Shown: in pieces, positions 20,801 to 28,200 of the stretch
Layout of the letters: each line of letters opens with the position of its first letter
Numbering within the stretch: the stretch's first letter is position 1
Source: Moorena producens 3L
GTDB taxonomy: Bacteria; Cyanobacteriota; Cyanobacteriia; Cyanobacteriales; Coleofasciculaceae
Length of the DNA: 64,000 bases
Direction: 5' to 3'
Assembly (NCBI RefSeq): GCF_000211815.1
Contig: NZ_GL890975.1
Span: 37,786 to 101,785 of the forward strand
Notes under the pieces: model-generated
What the model saw: only the letters and a program-made list of their open reading frames with translations
Databases searched by the model: none
What the model was told of the DNA's origin: nothing
Translations under genes and position numbers: made by a program

Positions 20801-21414
20801 TTCTGCCCTAGTTGTTGGGCATAATTTAGGACATCCTGCCTCGATACAACGGGAAAAGGAATACCTCGTTCAGCTAGTTCTTTTCCTCGATAGTTTTCGC
20901 CAGTGTAGATCATTTCTTGGGCTAATTCGGATCCTAGCTTTTCCCGCAAGATTAATGATGTTGCTCCTACTGGGGTAAAACCATATTTCATGAAGTTAGT
21001 TGCATACACACTTTCTTGGCTAAACACCACAAAATCTGCATACAAACCCAGAAGCAAGCCACCACCAAAACTATGCCCTTGCATTGCTGCAATTATAGGA
21101 ATTTCGCAATCAAGTATCAACCCTGATAAATCAAGAACTTCTACTTCACCCCTAGTCTTTCTAATTAAATATTCTTTGCTAGCCCCTGATGAAAAATAAT
21201 TACCATAGCCCGTCAAAATGACTACTTTATATTGCTGATTTTGCGCAACTACACTAAAACAGTGGCGTAAGCCCTCAACTATGCTTGGAGAAAAGCCATT
21301 ACGACTGCTCTCATCTTTCATCGTAATTTGCACAACACCATTGCCCAACTCCGTCAGTTGTACCACCTCAGAGTTGCTAGTTCCTAAGTCCCGATTCAAA
21401 TTCAGTTCTGCCAT
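11827..21414 (-). CDS. curF: CurF-type hybrid PKS/NRPS: ECH2-ER-KS-AT-DH-ACP-Cy-A-PCP
   Basis: A 3195-residue bimodular protein. Residues 1-250 are a crotonase-fold ECH2 decarboxylase, followed by an enoylreductase-like domain (~285-620, IHAASGGAGQAAV). In curacin biosynthesis this ER closes the cyclopropane on the chlorinated intermediate (established for the family). A linker with three SGEISLENAEQLLL-like repeats (~630-760) leads to KS (EAACSSS, ~938), malonyl-type AT (~1410), DH (HHQVFGKVLFP, ~1720) and ACP (~2025). The NRPS part has a heterocyclization domain (DMLIFDAWS, the DxxxxD motif, ~2221). Its A domain (YTSGSTGLPKG, ~2698) has pocket residues read as DLYNLSLIWK, the known cysteine code. 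The PCP has GGNSLL (~3115). The protein thus installs the ring, one extension and a thiazoline. It overlaps curE by 13 nt, with GAGGGGG just upstream of the ATG. Confidence 0.94.
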   Translation of the reverse strand: MAELNLNRDLGTSNSEVVQLTELGNGVVQITMKDESSRNGFSPSIVEGLRHCFSVVAQNQQYKVVILTGYGNYFSSGASKEYLIRKTRGEVEVLDLSGLILDCEIPIIAAMQGHSFGGGLLLGLYADFVVFSQESVYATNFMKYGFTPVGATSLILREKLGSELAQEMIYTGENYRGKELAERGIPFPVVSRQDVLNYAQQLGQKIAKSPRLSLVALKQHLSADIKAKFPEAIKKELEIHQVTFNQPEIASRIQQEFGETVIPNLIQSTVEQKIPNPQPVQLRIPSYGLLKNLTWMPQERRKPKSTEVEVQIKAVPVNFREVLNVLGIFQEYIKKRYRSGIISAENLTFGVEGVGTVVAVGSDVSQWKVGDEVILAYPGNAFSSFVICSPDDLLAKPSDLSMVEAATIFMSFFTAYYGLHNLAKVQPGERVLIHAASGGAGQAAVQLAQFFGSEVFATTSPHKISVLREQGIKHVMNSRTTEFASEVRELTQGNGVDVIFNSLTHGEYIPKNIDILAPGGRYIEIGRLNIWSHEQVSQRRPDVKYFPFDMSDEFVRDKQFHAKLWDDLALLFESGSLKPLPYKVFPSEDVVEAFRHLQHSKHIGKIVVTMPELYNGVKNSSQQANQESMSHQEELLHQLQSGDISLENAEQLLLGLTDQQILATVPNNGQNKLINTDKTEQILSLLSSGEISLENAQNLLETVDLNSPTKKNLPTAVPNQGQSNQDEAILNQLQSGEVSLEDAEQLLLEIQQKESVTTKSIPDQRITDDIAIIGISCRYPGAKNWKEFWENLKHGVDSVTEPPPGRWEGRSWYHSDPEHPGTACSKYAAFLDDIDKFDPLFFQISPGEAELIEPQQRIFLEEAYHAIEDAGYAPDSLKGKHCGVFVGAASSDYIKFLSNSGFGHHRLVLSGTMLSVLPARIAYFLDLKGPVVAVEAACSSSLVAVHQACESIKRGESEIAIAGGISTMLTPDFQVLSSQFQMVSPEGRCKSFDAEASGIVWGEGCGAILLKRYEQAVQDQDHIYGIIKGTGTNYDGSTNGISAPSSKSQARLAENIYQQFGINPETISYLEAHGTATPLGDPIEVEAFTEAFSKWTAQKQFCAIGSVKTNIGNAATAAGMSSLIKTILCLKNQKLVPSLHFNQPNPNIDFANSPFYVNTEFKAWEVPTGIPRRAAVNSFGLNGTNAHVVVEEAPIEDNRQTSPVSPQGGKATGNSEDYLENSVHLLTLSAKTETALGEVISSYQNYLKTNPNLRLGDVCYTASTGRTHFTHRLAVVAPNQQELVEKLRQHQEGKKLAGITSGELLNNTTVAKIAFLFTGQGSQYINMGKQLYQQAPTFRQAINQCEEILSSVETFQETSLRNILYPTDKNSSGSSLLGQTAYTQPALFAIEYALFKLWQSWGIEPDVVMGHSVGEYVAATVAGVFSLEDGLKLIAARGSLMQKLPGDGKMLWAMAPESKVLETLKAKDLSEKVAIAAINGPQSIVISGEGKAVEAIATNLESAGITTKPLKVSHAFHSPLMEPMLAEFEAAAKEITYEQPRIPLISNVTGKQVTEQITTAEYWVNHVRQPVQFAQSMKTLYQEGYELFLEIGPKPVLLSMGRQCLPEKIGVWLPSLRPGVEECQQMLSSLGKLYVEGAKVDWIAFEQNYARQKVALPTYPFQRERYWVSSQNGYEQKSYWLKGKEQHPLLGEKINLAGIEDQHRFQSYIGAESPGYLNHHQVFGKVLFPSTGYLEIAASAGKSLFTSQEQVVVSDVDILQSLVIPETEIKTVQTVVSFAENNSYKFEIFSPSEGENQQTPQWVLHAQGKIYTEPTRNSQAKIDLEKYQAECSQAIEIEEHYREYRSKGIDYGSSFQGIKQLWKGQGKALGEMAFPEELTAQLADYQLHPALLDAAFQIVSYAIPHTETDKIYLPVGVEKFKLYRQTISQVWAIAEIRQTNLTANIFLVDNQGTVLVELEGLRVKVTEPVLTQKSAFKEQLKSASVSERQELLTTQISSAIVNILGLRDGQQIERHQPLFDLGLDSLMAVELKNQLESNLGTSFSSTLLFDYPTVESLVEYLANNVIPIDSFSELPTLIPHPEQRYQPFPLNDIQQAYWIGRNQIFDLGNIATHIYIEVDCENLNLESLHQAWRRLIDHHDMLRMVVLADGNQQILEQVPPYEIEILNLSEESPETIASELEQIRNQMSHEVLPTNQWPLFHLRATRLNEQCFRLHASIDMLIFDAWSTYVLFKQWSELYNNPQSSLPATEISFRDYVLAELELKDSPQYLSSQQYWFNRLDNLPPAPEIPQAKVTSAITDPQFNTHTAQLSQSDWQQLKNKASKANLTPSGVLLSAFASVLNYWSKSSKFTLNLTLFNRLPLHPQVNELIGDFTSVILLEVDNSQAVPFISRAQKLQRQLWEDLEHRYISGVEVQRELYRRGRSQPMGVVFTSTLGLKSLADEEVGRGFGLEHFGEVVYSAAQTPQVLLDHIVTEEKGALAFSWHTVEGLFPEGLIEQMFEAYCDLLQQLATSDEPWMETYHQLLPTAQLALQAQVNQTTQSWSEDILHSLFVKQVQVQSEATAVISPQKSLTYGELYQRSHQLGHGLRKLGVKPNQLVAVVMEKGWEQVVAVLGILMSGGAYLPIDPGLPQERQWYLLEQAQVTQVLTQTHLKQSLGWPEGIKCWSVDTEELAEYDPNPLEPVQTSEDLAYVIYTSGSTGLPKGVMIDHRGAINTILDINQRFKVTPSDRVLALAALNFDLSVYDIFGVLGAGGAIVMPPPKAAKDPACWRELIIAHEVTLWNSVPALMQMLVEHLLGTSATAVGDLRVVMLSGDWLPVDLPSKIQSLWSNVQVMSLGGATEASIWSIGYPIEKVGSDWKSIPYGKPLLNQSFYVLNELMEPRPVWVPGQLYIGGVGLAKGYWKNEHKTQASFITHPVTQEPLYKTGDLGRYLPDGNIEFLGREDFQVKINGYRVELGEIEVALKQFPGIKEAIVTAIGESQQSKRLVAYAVFKEKSVISDSSLTDIHQTEDKNEVGQPDQEINCTSEQLRKYLWQKLPEYMVPDDYVILEALPLTANGKVDRKRLPKPQRQTIADTNQNILPQTKTEQQIAAVWTEVLELEEVGIHDNFFAIGGNSLLVIRVHNKLQELLGIELKVVDLFANPTVHFLSQHLTQIGSKELFMETSKTRGDERVKKGTTRKERRNIRKSLRGKK

Positions 21415-22166
21415 GGGTATACCCCCTCTTTAGCGAATTGTTTGATTTTTGCTTGAATCGTTGGGTCACCTAAGAGGCTGGCAGACTTGTTGGCGGCTAG
21501 ATTCTGAGTCTCAGCTTGAATTATCCATAACTTATTCATATAGTCTTTTAATTCCTTAACCCCAGATAAGGGTAAATATCTTAAACGGCGAATATATTGA
21601 CTAATCAACTTATTAGGGTTGCTGTCGTATTCATCGACTAAGCCCCAGTTATAGGCTTCTGAGCCAGAGATTGGTTGAGTTGTGAGGGATAAGCGGTAAG
21701 CTTTTTGAAATCCCACTCGACGAATCAGAAAGGGCAAAACGCAAGCGGGTAATAAACCAAATAATAGTTCTGATAACACAAAGGTTACTGTTTCATCAGC
21801 AATGACCAGATCACTTGCAGCAACAAAACCCACTCCTCCTGCTTGAACTTTACCACGGACAAGGGACAAAATCACCTTGCTACTTTGGGACATCTGTTTG
21901 AGGATGTTGTAGTAGCCGTGAGCACTGATTTTGGTATCCACCAGCTCGCCATTGGCTATTGCTTGAAAATCCATTCCGGTACAAAAGACATCCGGTAGTC
22001 CTTCAAGAATCACTACTTTAACGGTTTCTTCGCCTTCAACAGCTTGTAGGGCTGATAACAATTCCTGAGTCAGCTGATCGTTGATGCTATTGTTGGCTTC
22101 TGGACGATAGAGCTGAATTCTTTGTACAGCAGGTTGATGATTTATTTTTATGGTTTTGTAATACAT
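21402..22166 (-). CDS. curE: CurE-type enoyl-CoA hydratase/dehydratase (ECH1)
   Basis: A 254-residue stand-alone crotonase-superfamily protein, the usual family size. It has the N-terminal beta strands (AVQRIQLYRPEANNSIN), an oxyanion-hole segment at GLPDVFCTGMDFQAI, and the AGGVGFVAASDLVIA core. In beta-branching cassettes ECH1 removes water from the HMG-ACP intermediate and ECH2 then decarboxylates it; here ECH2 is the N-terminal domain of the next gene. The stop lies inside the start of curF (13-nt overlap), which ties the two steps into one translational unit. No clear Shine-Dalgarno sequence precedes its ATG. The name CurE follows from position and order (HMGS, then ECH1, then ECH2-ER). 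Confidence 0.92.
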   Translation of the reverse strand: MYYKTIKINHQPAVQRIQLYRPEANNSINDQLTQELLSALQAVEGEETVKVVILEGLPDVFCTGMDFQAIANGELVDTKISAHGYYNILKQMSQSSKVILSLVRGKVQAGGVGFVAASDLVIADETVTFVLSELLFGLLPACVLPFLIRRVGFQKAYRLSLTTQPISGSEAYNWGLVDEYDSNPNKLISQYIRRLRYLPLSGVKELKDYMNKLWIIQAETQNLAANKSASLLGDPTIQAKIKQFAKEGVYPWQN

Positions 22167-22422
22167 ATTATAGTGTTCTCAATGGTTTGTCAACCTGGAT
22201 CATCTTTTTTTTCAGCTATTAGCTATCAGCTATCAGCTGTCAGCTTTTTTGCTCCTATCCCCTGTTCTCTGTTACACAGTATTCATTGTTGCTCATCCAG
22301 ATAACACACTGATGCAGCTTGGCGTAAATAACCCGTCAGTTTGATATCAATATAATCCTTACTCTATGGACATTTTGAATGCAAGAATTTTGAATTTTGA
22401 ATTCCGCGCAGCGGCACCAGAG
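22167..22422. other. 256-nt gap between curD and curE with heptamer repeat
   Basis: This is the longest gap inside the cur gene train. It holds a short imperfect tandem repeat of a 7-nt unit (AGCTATC, 22213-22244) and a T-rich run, and no open frame that looks like a gene. An internal promoter or a processing site could lie here, but I could not identify -10/-35 boxes with confidence. Confidence 0.6.
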
Positions 22423-23682
22423 CTATACCCACTCGTATTTTCGGTGGAATTCCTTGATTGCTTTTAAGACTAATCGACCCTTGCCTGCTATTTTTTTCCA
22501 GACTCCGGGGAACAGTTGATAGTCCAAGGTGACATTTCTAGTGCCAAAGGCAACTGCACTACTATGATAGAGTAACTGCTCATATTCTTCCATACTTAAA
22601 GAATAGCGGTCTGCTAACTGGGCTGATATACCTTGTTGAGCTTGAATTTGCTTCCCTTCTGGAGTCACAACCCCACTATAAAATTCGGAACAACAACCAG
22701 AGCCATAGGAAAACATCCCAATTCTGCGAGGGGTACTGAAGTCTCCATTGTCGATGGTACTGGCTAAGGATAAAAACAAAGTTGCTCCCATAATATTGCC
22801 TACCTGTTGGCAGTAGACTAATCCCGGCATTACCCTTCTTTGGAAGTCCGCTTCAATCTCTGCAGGTTTAGCTCTTTTCAACCTACGCATCATATTTCTA
22901 TGAGCGCCTTTAACCATACCACCAAAAGGAGTATGAAAACTCAAATAATCAAAACTTTCTCGGTAGTCTACTCCTTCGACTCGGTTTTGATAATGTCGGT
23001 AGGCATTTTCGCAACAGTCTAGGTAAGAAAGCAAGGATAAGTCGGCATCTCCTGCTTCTGAATCGGGATTAGGTCTACAGGTATCCATGACTTCATAACC
23101 ATAGTAACCGTTGCAGCCTACATCAATTTGAAAAATGTGGGGAGTATCACTGACTAAAAGAGCCACGGCTCCAGCACCACTACTGGGTTCAGCAAAAGAC
23201 CAATCGTAATTGATTGCTTCTCCTCCCTCGGCAACCAGAAACCGAGAGATATCGGTGGCGATAACTAAGGCTTTGGCTCCCGGAAAGGTTTGGGACAAAA
23301 TCAAGTTGATTGCCATCTGTAAGCCAGCGGTTCCTGAGTAGCAAGCTTGCTTGAGTTCAAACATGCGGCAGTTACGACTTAAGCCCAAATACTCTTGGAT
23401 ATAGGTGCTCATCGATTTGCCAAAGTCAATGCCTGACTCGCTGCAGGTAATCACCATTTCTATGCGCTGCTTGTCAGCATCACTCAAGCGATCGATGATG
23501 GGCTTGGCGGCATTAACCGCATAGGAAACGGGATCTTCATAGGGCAGAGAAACCGCTTTCTCTTTCATCATTAGATTGTCAAAGCGGGAGATATCCAACT
23601 GACGCGCTTGTGCCAACTTGCGCAGCTCTAATTGGGCTGCACCTCCATATACACTTAGGGCTTCAATGCCAACTTGTTGCAT
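22423..23682 (-). CDS. curD: CurD-type HMG-CoA synthase-like enzyme (HMGS)
   Basis: The 419-residue protein starting at MQQVGIEALSVYGGAAQLEL is a 3-hydroxy-3-methylglutaryl synthase homologue. It condenses the acetyl unit on the donor ACP with the beta-keto group of the chain on the CurA ACPs. The catalytic cysteine is in LKQACYSGTAGLQMA, and SFHTPFGGMVKGAH is the family His-containing segment. A longer frame extends upstream to 23751 and would overlap curC. I choose 23682 because an AAGGAG Shine-Dalgarno (23690-23695) sits 7 nt before that ATG and the homology begins there. The curC stop lies 4 nt upstream. It is followed by the longest intergenic gap of the cluster, before curE. Confidence 0.93.
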   Translation of the reverse strand: MQQVGIEALSVYGGAAQLELRKLAQARQLDISRFDNLMMKEKAVSLPYEDPVSYAVNAAKPIIDRLSDADKQRIEMVITCSESGIDFGKSMSTYIQEYLGLSRNCRMFELKQACYSGTAGLQMAINLILSQTFPGAKALVIATDISRFLVAEGGEAINYDWSFAEPSSGAGAVALLVSDTPHIFQIDVGCNGYYGYEVMDTCRPNPDSEAGDADLSLLSYLDCCENAYRHYQNRVEGVDYRESFDYLSFHTPFGGMVKGAHRNMMRRLKRAKPAEIEADFQRRVMPGLVYCQQVGNIMGATLFLSLASTIDNGDFSTPRRIGMFSYGSGCCSEFYSGVVTPEGKQIQAQQGISAQLADRYSLSMEEYEQLLYHSSAVAFGTRNVTLDYQLFPGVWKKIAGKGRLVLKAIKEFHRKYEWV

Positions 23683-23686
23683 AGCT

Positions 23687-24913
23687 TTACTCCTTGCCCA
23701 GTAATAGAGCTGTATTGATGCCGCCAAAAGCAAAGCTATTGCTGATGGCATAGTTAATTTCCCCTTGAACAGCAGTTTCTTTGACCCAATTTAGGTTATC
23801 ATCAATGGGGTCAACCAAATTGTGGGTTGGATGACAAAAACTAGAGTTCATTTGTAATAAAGTAGCGATCGCTTCGATAGCTCCAGCCGCAGTTAAACAG
23901 TGACCAGTCAAAGATTTAGTTGAATTAAGGAGACAATGGTCAACTCCTGTGGATTTCAGAGCAGATACTTCCGTATTGTCACCAATAGGGGAACTGGTAC
24001 CATGAGTATTGACATAATCGATTTGCTCTGGTTTTAAGTCTGCCATAGCTAAAGCTGCACTCATGGCTTGTGCTTCTGCTTTTTGGGATGGTTCAGGGCT
24101 ACGATTGCCAGCTAAATTTAAGCCCCAACCCAGGAGTTTTCCTTGAGAAAGTACTCCTCTTTGTTGAGCGCTGTCAGCTTTTTCTAAGACTATAACTCCA
24201 CAACCTTCCCCATAAATAAAACCGTCATGGTTATGGTCAAATGGTCTACAGGCAAGCTCTGGACTATCAGCAAAACGTTCGCTACCCATAGCTCCCAAAT
24301 TCATTAGTCCCTGACATTCATAGGCACAGATATCAAAGAGACTACCAACGACAATACTAATATCAGTCACCCCCGTTAAAATTTGGCGAGCTCCATGAAT
24401 GATAGCGACTGCACCACTAGCAGATGCTCCACCTACGGTATAACCTTCTCCTTGAATTGGAAAGCACTGGGAAAGTAAACCCAAGATATCTGTATCCCAA
24501 ACTGTCAGTCCATAAGTTGGTCGGATAAATTCTGGACGTGATTGATAACGTTGCCAAGTTTGTTGCTGATGGCGTTGTTGCAGATTGGAGCCACCGATTA
24601 CTAGACCAATACGTTCTGGCTTGACTGGGGCAGAGGTTAGTTTAGCATCTTCCCAAGCCTGGGCAACAGCGAACATAGCAACTTGTCCACTCCAGGTTGC
24701 ACTGCGTAACAATCCCCTATGTTGAGGAAATAGGGTTCTGACATCAAGCTCTGGTAGTTCTGCACCAATAAATTTTTTACTAGGGCTTTCCCTTCCTGGT
24801 CTTTGCAGATAACCAAATTGAGTTTTACCGGAGAATAGGGCTTCCCGGAAAGATTCAACTTCTTGGGCAATGGGAGTGACAATGCCCATACCAGTTATCT
24901 TGATGTCATTCAT
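23687..24913 (-). CDS. curC: CurC-type decarboxylating ketosynthase, Cys replaced by Ser
   Basis: A 408-residue stand-alone ketosynthase-fold protein. The active-site position that reads DTACSSS in chain-extending KS domains reads VGGASASGA here, so the nucleophilic Cys is Ser. The two catalytic histidines are kept (NTHGTSSPIGD and SLTGHCLTAAG). Proteins of this type in HMGS cassettes decarboxylate malonyl-ACP to acetyl-ACP, here presumably on CurB. It sits 51 nt after curB and 4 nt before curD. No strong ribosome-binding site is visible; the start at 24913 gives the usual N-terminus NDIKITGMGIVTPI. Confidence is high because the Cys loss and the neighbours agree. Confidence 0.93.
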   Translation of the reverse strand: MNDIKITGMGIVTPIAQEVESFREALFSGKTQFGYLQRPGRESPSKKFIGAELPELDVRTLFPQHRGLLRSATWSGQVAMFAVAQAWEDAKLTSAPVKPERIGLVIGGSNLQQRHQQQTWQRYQSRPEFIRPTYGLTVWDTDILGLLSQCFPIQGEGYTVGGASASGAVAIIHGARQILTGVTDISIVVGSLFDICAYECQGLMNLGAMGSERFADSPELACRPFDHNHDGFIYGEGCGVIVLEKADSAQQRGVLSQGKLLGWGLNLAGNRSPEPSQKAEAQAMSAALAMADLKPEQIDYVNTHGTSSPIGDNTEVSALKSTGVDHCLLNSTKSLTGHCLTAAGAIEAIATLLQMNSSFCHPTHNLVDPIDDNLNWVKETAVQGEINYAISNSFAFGGINTALLLGKE

Positions 24914-24964
24914 ACACTAATACCAATTCCCGCTCCCTAAACAACAAACAACCAACAACAAATA

Positions 24965-25204
24965 TTACAATTTTGCTGCAAATAAATCAGCAAGTTCTCC
25001 AATATTTTTAGCTCCAGCCAGTTCAATACGGGGAATATTCAAGGATAGGTCTTCCATCACCATCATGATAATTTCTGCCCGATTAACTGAATCGATACCT
25101 AATTTTTTTAAGCTATCAGTAGGTTCTAGGGGAGAATCTTCTAATTCTGGTGCTATTTCACGAGTGTATTTTTTTATTATTTTTAGTACTTGTTCTTTGC
25201 TCAT
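24965..25204 (-). CDS. curB: CurB-type discrete acyl carrier protein
   Basis: A 79-residue free-standing ACP. The phosphopantetheine serine lies in KKLGIDSVNRAEIIM. It is the donor carrier of the beta-branching cassette: it would hold malonyl, then acetyl after CurC acts, and pass acetyl to CurD for the aldol-like addition. It starts 18 nt after curA with a GGAG 5 nt before the ATG. Size and helix pattern are typical of a donor ACP. CurC and CurD follow directly. Confidence 0.93.
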   Translation of the reverse strand: MSKEQVLKIIKKYTREIAPELEDSPLEPTDSLKKLGIDSVNRAEIIMMVMEDLSLNIPRIELAGAKNIGELADLFAAKL

Positions 25205-25222
25205 ATTAACTCCAATTTACTC

Positions 25223-28200
25223 CTAAACTGTAACCTGTTTTTTAATCTGTTGAACCAGTTTGTTTGCTTCCTGGATAGTCAACTCCTTCTTAGCTACTTT
25301 ATTAAGAATCGCACGTAAGCGCAATTTTGGATCCATCTCCTCTGATGAATTTACAGGTGAACCGTTATTTGGCAAAGATTCTTGGGGATGACCTCCATTG
25401 CCATTACCTTGGAATAATTTGCTACCACCAGTAGCAGCAATTTCCTGGGCAATATATGGTGCCAGCTCTAATAAAGTAGGATAATCATACAACTTGGTGG
25501 CTTTGAGGTTTAAGTTGTAGGTTTGATTAATCGTGGTTGTCCATTCCACCCCAACGATGGAGTCTAATCCTAAATCAACAAATTTCTGGTCTTCGGCAAT
25601 TTCACTCTCTTCTGTATAGAGTGCTTCGGCTAACTGCTGTTTGAGAACCTGCTTGATTTCTGATAGGTTTACCTGGGGTTGAGGCAATGGTTGTAGGGTT
25701 TTCAAAGGCTGCTGACTAACCTGGGGTTTTGTACCCTGACTTGCCAAGGTTTGGGCAATATATGCTGCTAGCTCTAATAAAGTAGGATAATCATACAACT
25801 TGGTGGCTTTGAGGTTTAAGTTGTAGGTTTGATTAATCGTGGTTGTCCATTCCACTCCAACGATGGAGTCTAAGCCTAAATCAACAAATTTCTGGTCTTC
25901 GGCAATTTCACTCTCTTCTGTATAGAGTGCTTCGGCTAACTGCTGTTTGAGAACCTGCTTGATTTCTGATAGGTTTACCTGGTTTACCTGGGGTGTCGGC
26001 AGTGGTTGTAGAGTTTTTAAAGATTGCTGAGTTTGAGAACTGGAGCTTATCGGTTTTGTACCCTGACTTGATAAGATTTGGGCGATATATCCAGACAACT
26101 CTAATAAAGTAGGATAATCATACAACTTGGTGGCTTTGAGGTTTAAGTTATAGGTCTGATTAATCGTAGTTGTCCATTCTACCCCAACGATGGAGTCTAA
26201 GCCTAAATCAACAAATTTTTGGTCTTCGGCAATTTCACTCTCTTCTGTATAGAGTGCTTCGGCTAACTGCTGTTTGAGAACCTGCTTGATTTCTGATAAG
26301 TTTACCTGGTTTACCTGGGGTGTCCGCAGCGGTTGTAAGGTTTTCAAAGGTTGCTGAGTTTGAGGAGCCGAAGAGATGCTTGGTGTTTCCTCAAAACTGA
26401 TAGCTCCAGCTGCCATCCTTGCTGCTAAGGTTTGTTGCACATGAGGAATGTCTCGTAAGTAGGGAGATTTTAAACCTTTCTGGACGGCACGGGAGACCAT
26501 CACTAGTACACTATCTTTGTTATAACGAGGTAGGGTTTTGTAGTACCTTGAATGCAGTTGAGAGTATTTTGAGAATAAACCCAACCGTTCCTCATCCACC
26601 CGCGTGTCATAATCTACCAGTCGAATCACAAAAGCACGACGTAACTTATGTAAGCCAGGTTTTAAGGGAACTGATTGATGTAAGACGTATTTATTGAAGA
26701 AAAAGGCATCTCCTAAGTTATACTCGTCTTCTTCATAACCATCTTTAATAGTATAATCGATTACATCTTCGGTAATTTTATTATAAATAGTGTTGGCGTT
26801 AGCCACATATTCATTCAAGTCTCCTTGGGATTCATCCCACTTAATATTATTTTTTAAATGTAAGTCAAAAACACTGTAATAGAACTGTCCTGGAAAAATC
26901 TTGGTAGATACATATTGCATCCCACCTCGATGTTCTTTAGTTATTTTATCCAAGGGGATCCAGATGGAAGCACCAAAGTCTTCGGTTTTGGTAAAGGAAA
27001 ACGAACCGACTCCTACATGCCAAGGCAAGCCTTTATGGTTTGGTTCCACCGAAAACAGGGCATTGTGCATGATCATCAAGTTTTTGCCGGTGATGTAATT
27101 CAGCAGAGCCAGCTTCTCTTGGATAAAGGAAGAAACAAAATCGTATTTCACCAAGTCATAGGCATGATCATTGGTATCGATATCATCAATCCCTCCCAAT
27201 TTCAAAGTTACTTTTTCCTTAGATATCTGGCTTTCCTGTTTAGCCTGATCCAAGGTTTTTTGGATAGTTTTTATCGCAGAAAAGTCAAATATTTTTTTGA
27301 TTTGACAGTATCCCTTCTCTTCATACTCTTGTTTAAGTTGTTCAACTTGTTCCCGGTTCATAGTTTTTGGTTCCTTAGTTGTTTTTTGGTTAATCAAAAT
27401 ATCTTGATGTAGTGCTTTACCCAGGGTTTGGGTAATCTTTTCTGATTCAAGATATTGCTGAGTTATTTGAGCAGGTTCTACCTGAGTCAGTGGCACTCTC
27501 AATTGAGCCAATTCTCTTTTTGCTGGTTGTTGTTTAGCTACTGTAGTTTTGGATAAAGATAGTGACGCTGGGTTGGATAATCTCCGTTGTGGTTGCTCTA
27601 TATCGGGAGCATCCGATTTTTGTATATTTATTGTAGTGCGAGCATCTTGCTCGCTTTCTTTAATTCGCGGTTGCTCTCTTTCTTTAATTCGCGGTTGTTC
27701 GCTTTCTTTAATTCCAGGGAGCATCTTGCTCCCACTACTGTTATTTGTGACTACGCTGTTTTTGCTTTGATTGTTGTCAGATGCTACCTGAGGTGCTACT
27801 TTTCCGTTTTTACCTTTATTTTTGTACTGTTGCAGATCACTGATCCAATATCTTTTCCGTTGCCAGGGATAGGTTGGTAAAACTACCTTTTGGGGAGCAT
27901 CATCTGGGTAAAATCCTAACCAGTCAACCTTAACTCCCTGTACATATAACTGCCCCAAACTTTGCAGCATTTGTAACCAGTCTGGCTTACCAGGGCGTAA
28001 ACTTGGCAACCAGATTTTTTTGCTTCCGATGAGACATTCCCTTCCCATAACGAGTAGAACTGGTTTAGGACCAATTTCTAAAAAGATACGAATATCTTGT
28101 TCGGCTAAAGTCTTGATGCCTGCGACAAATCTGACTGGTTTGACTACATGCTCTACCCAATAGTCAGCTGTGGCAATGCTCTTGTCTGCTATGGTTCCTG

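Noticed and set aside
23683..23751. Upstream extension of curD (hydrophobic 23-residue leader)
   Set aside because: It overlaps curC, and a strong AAGGAG site favours the internal ATG at 23682.
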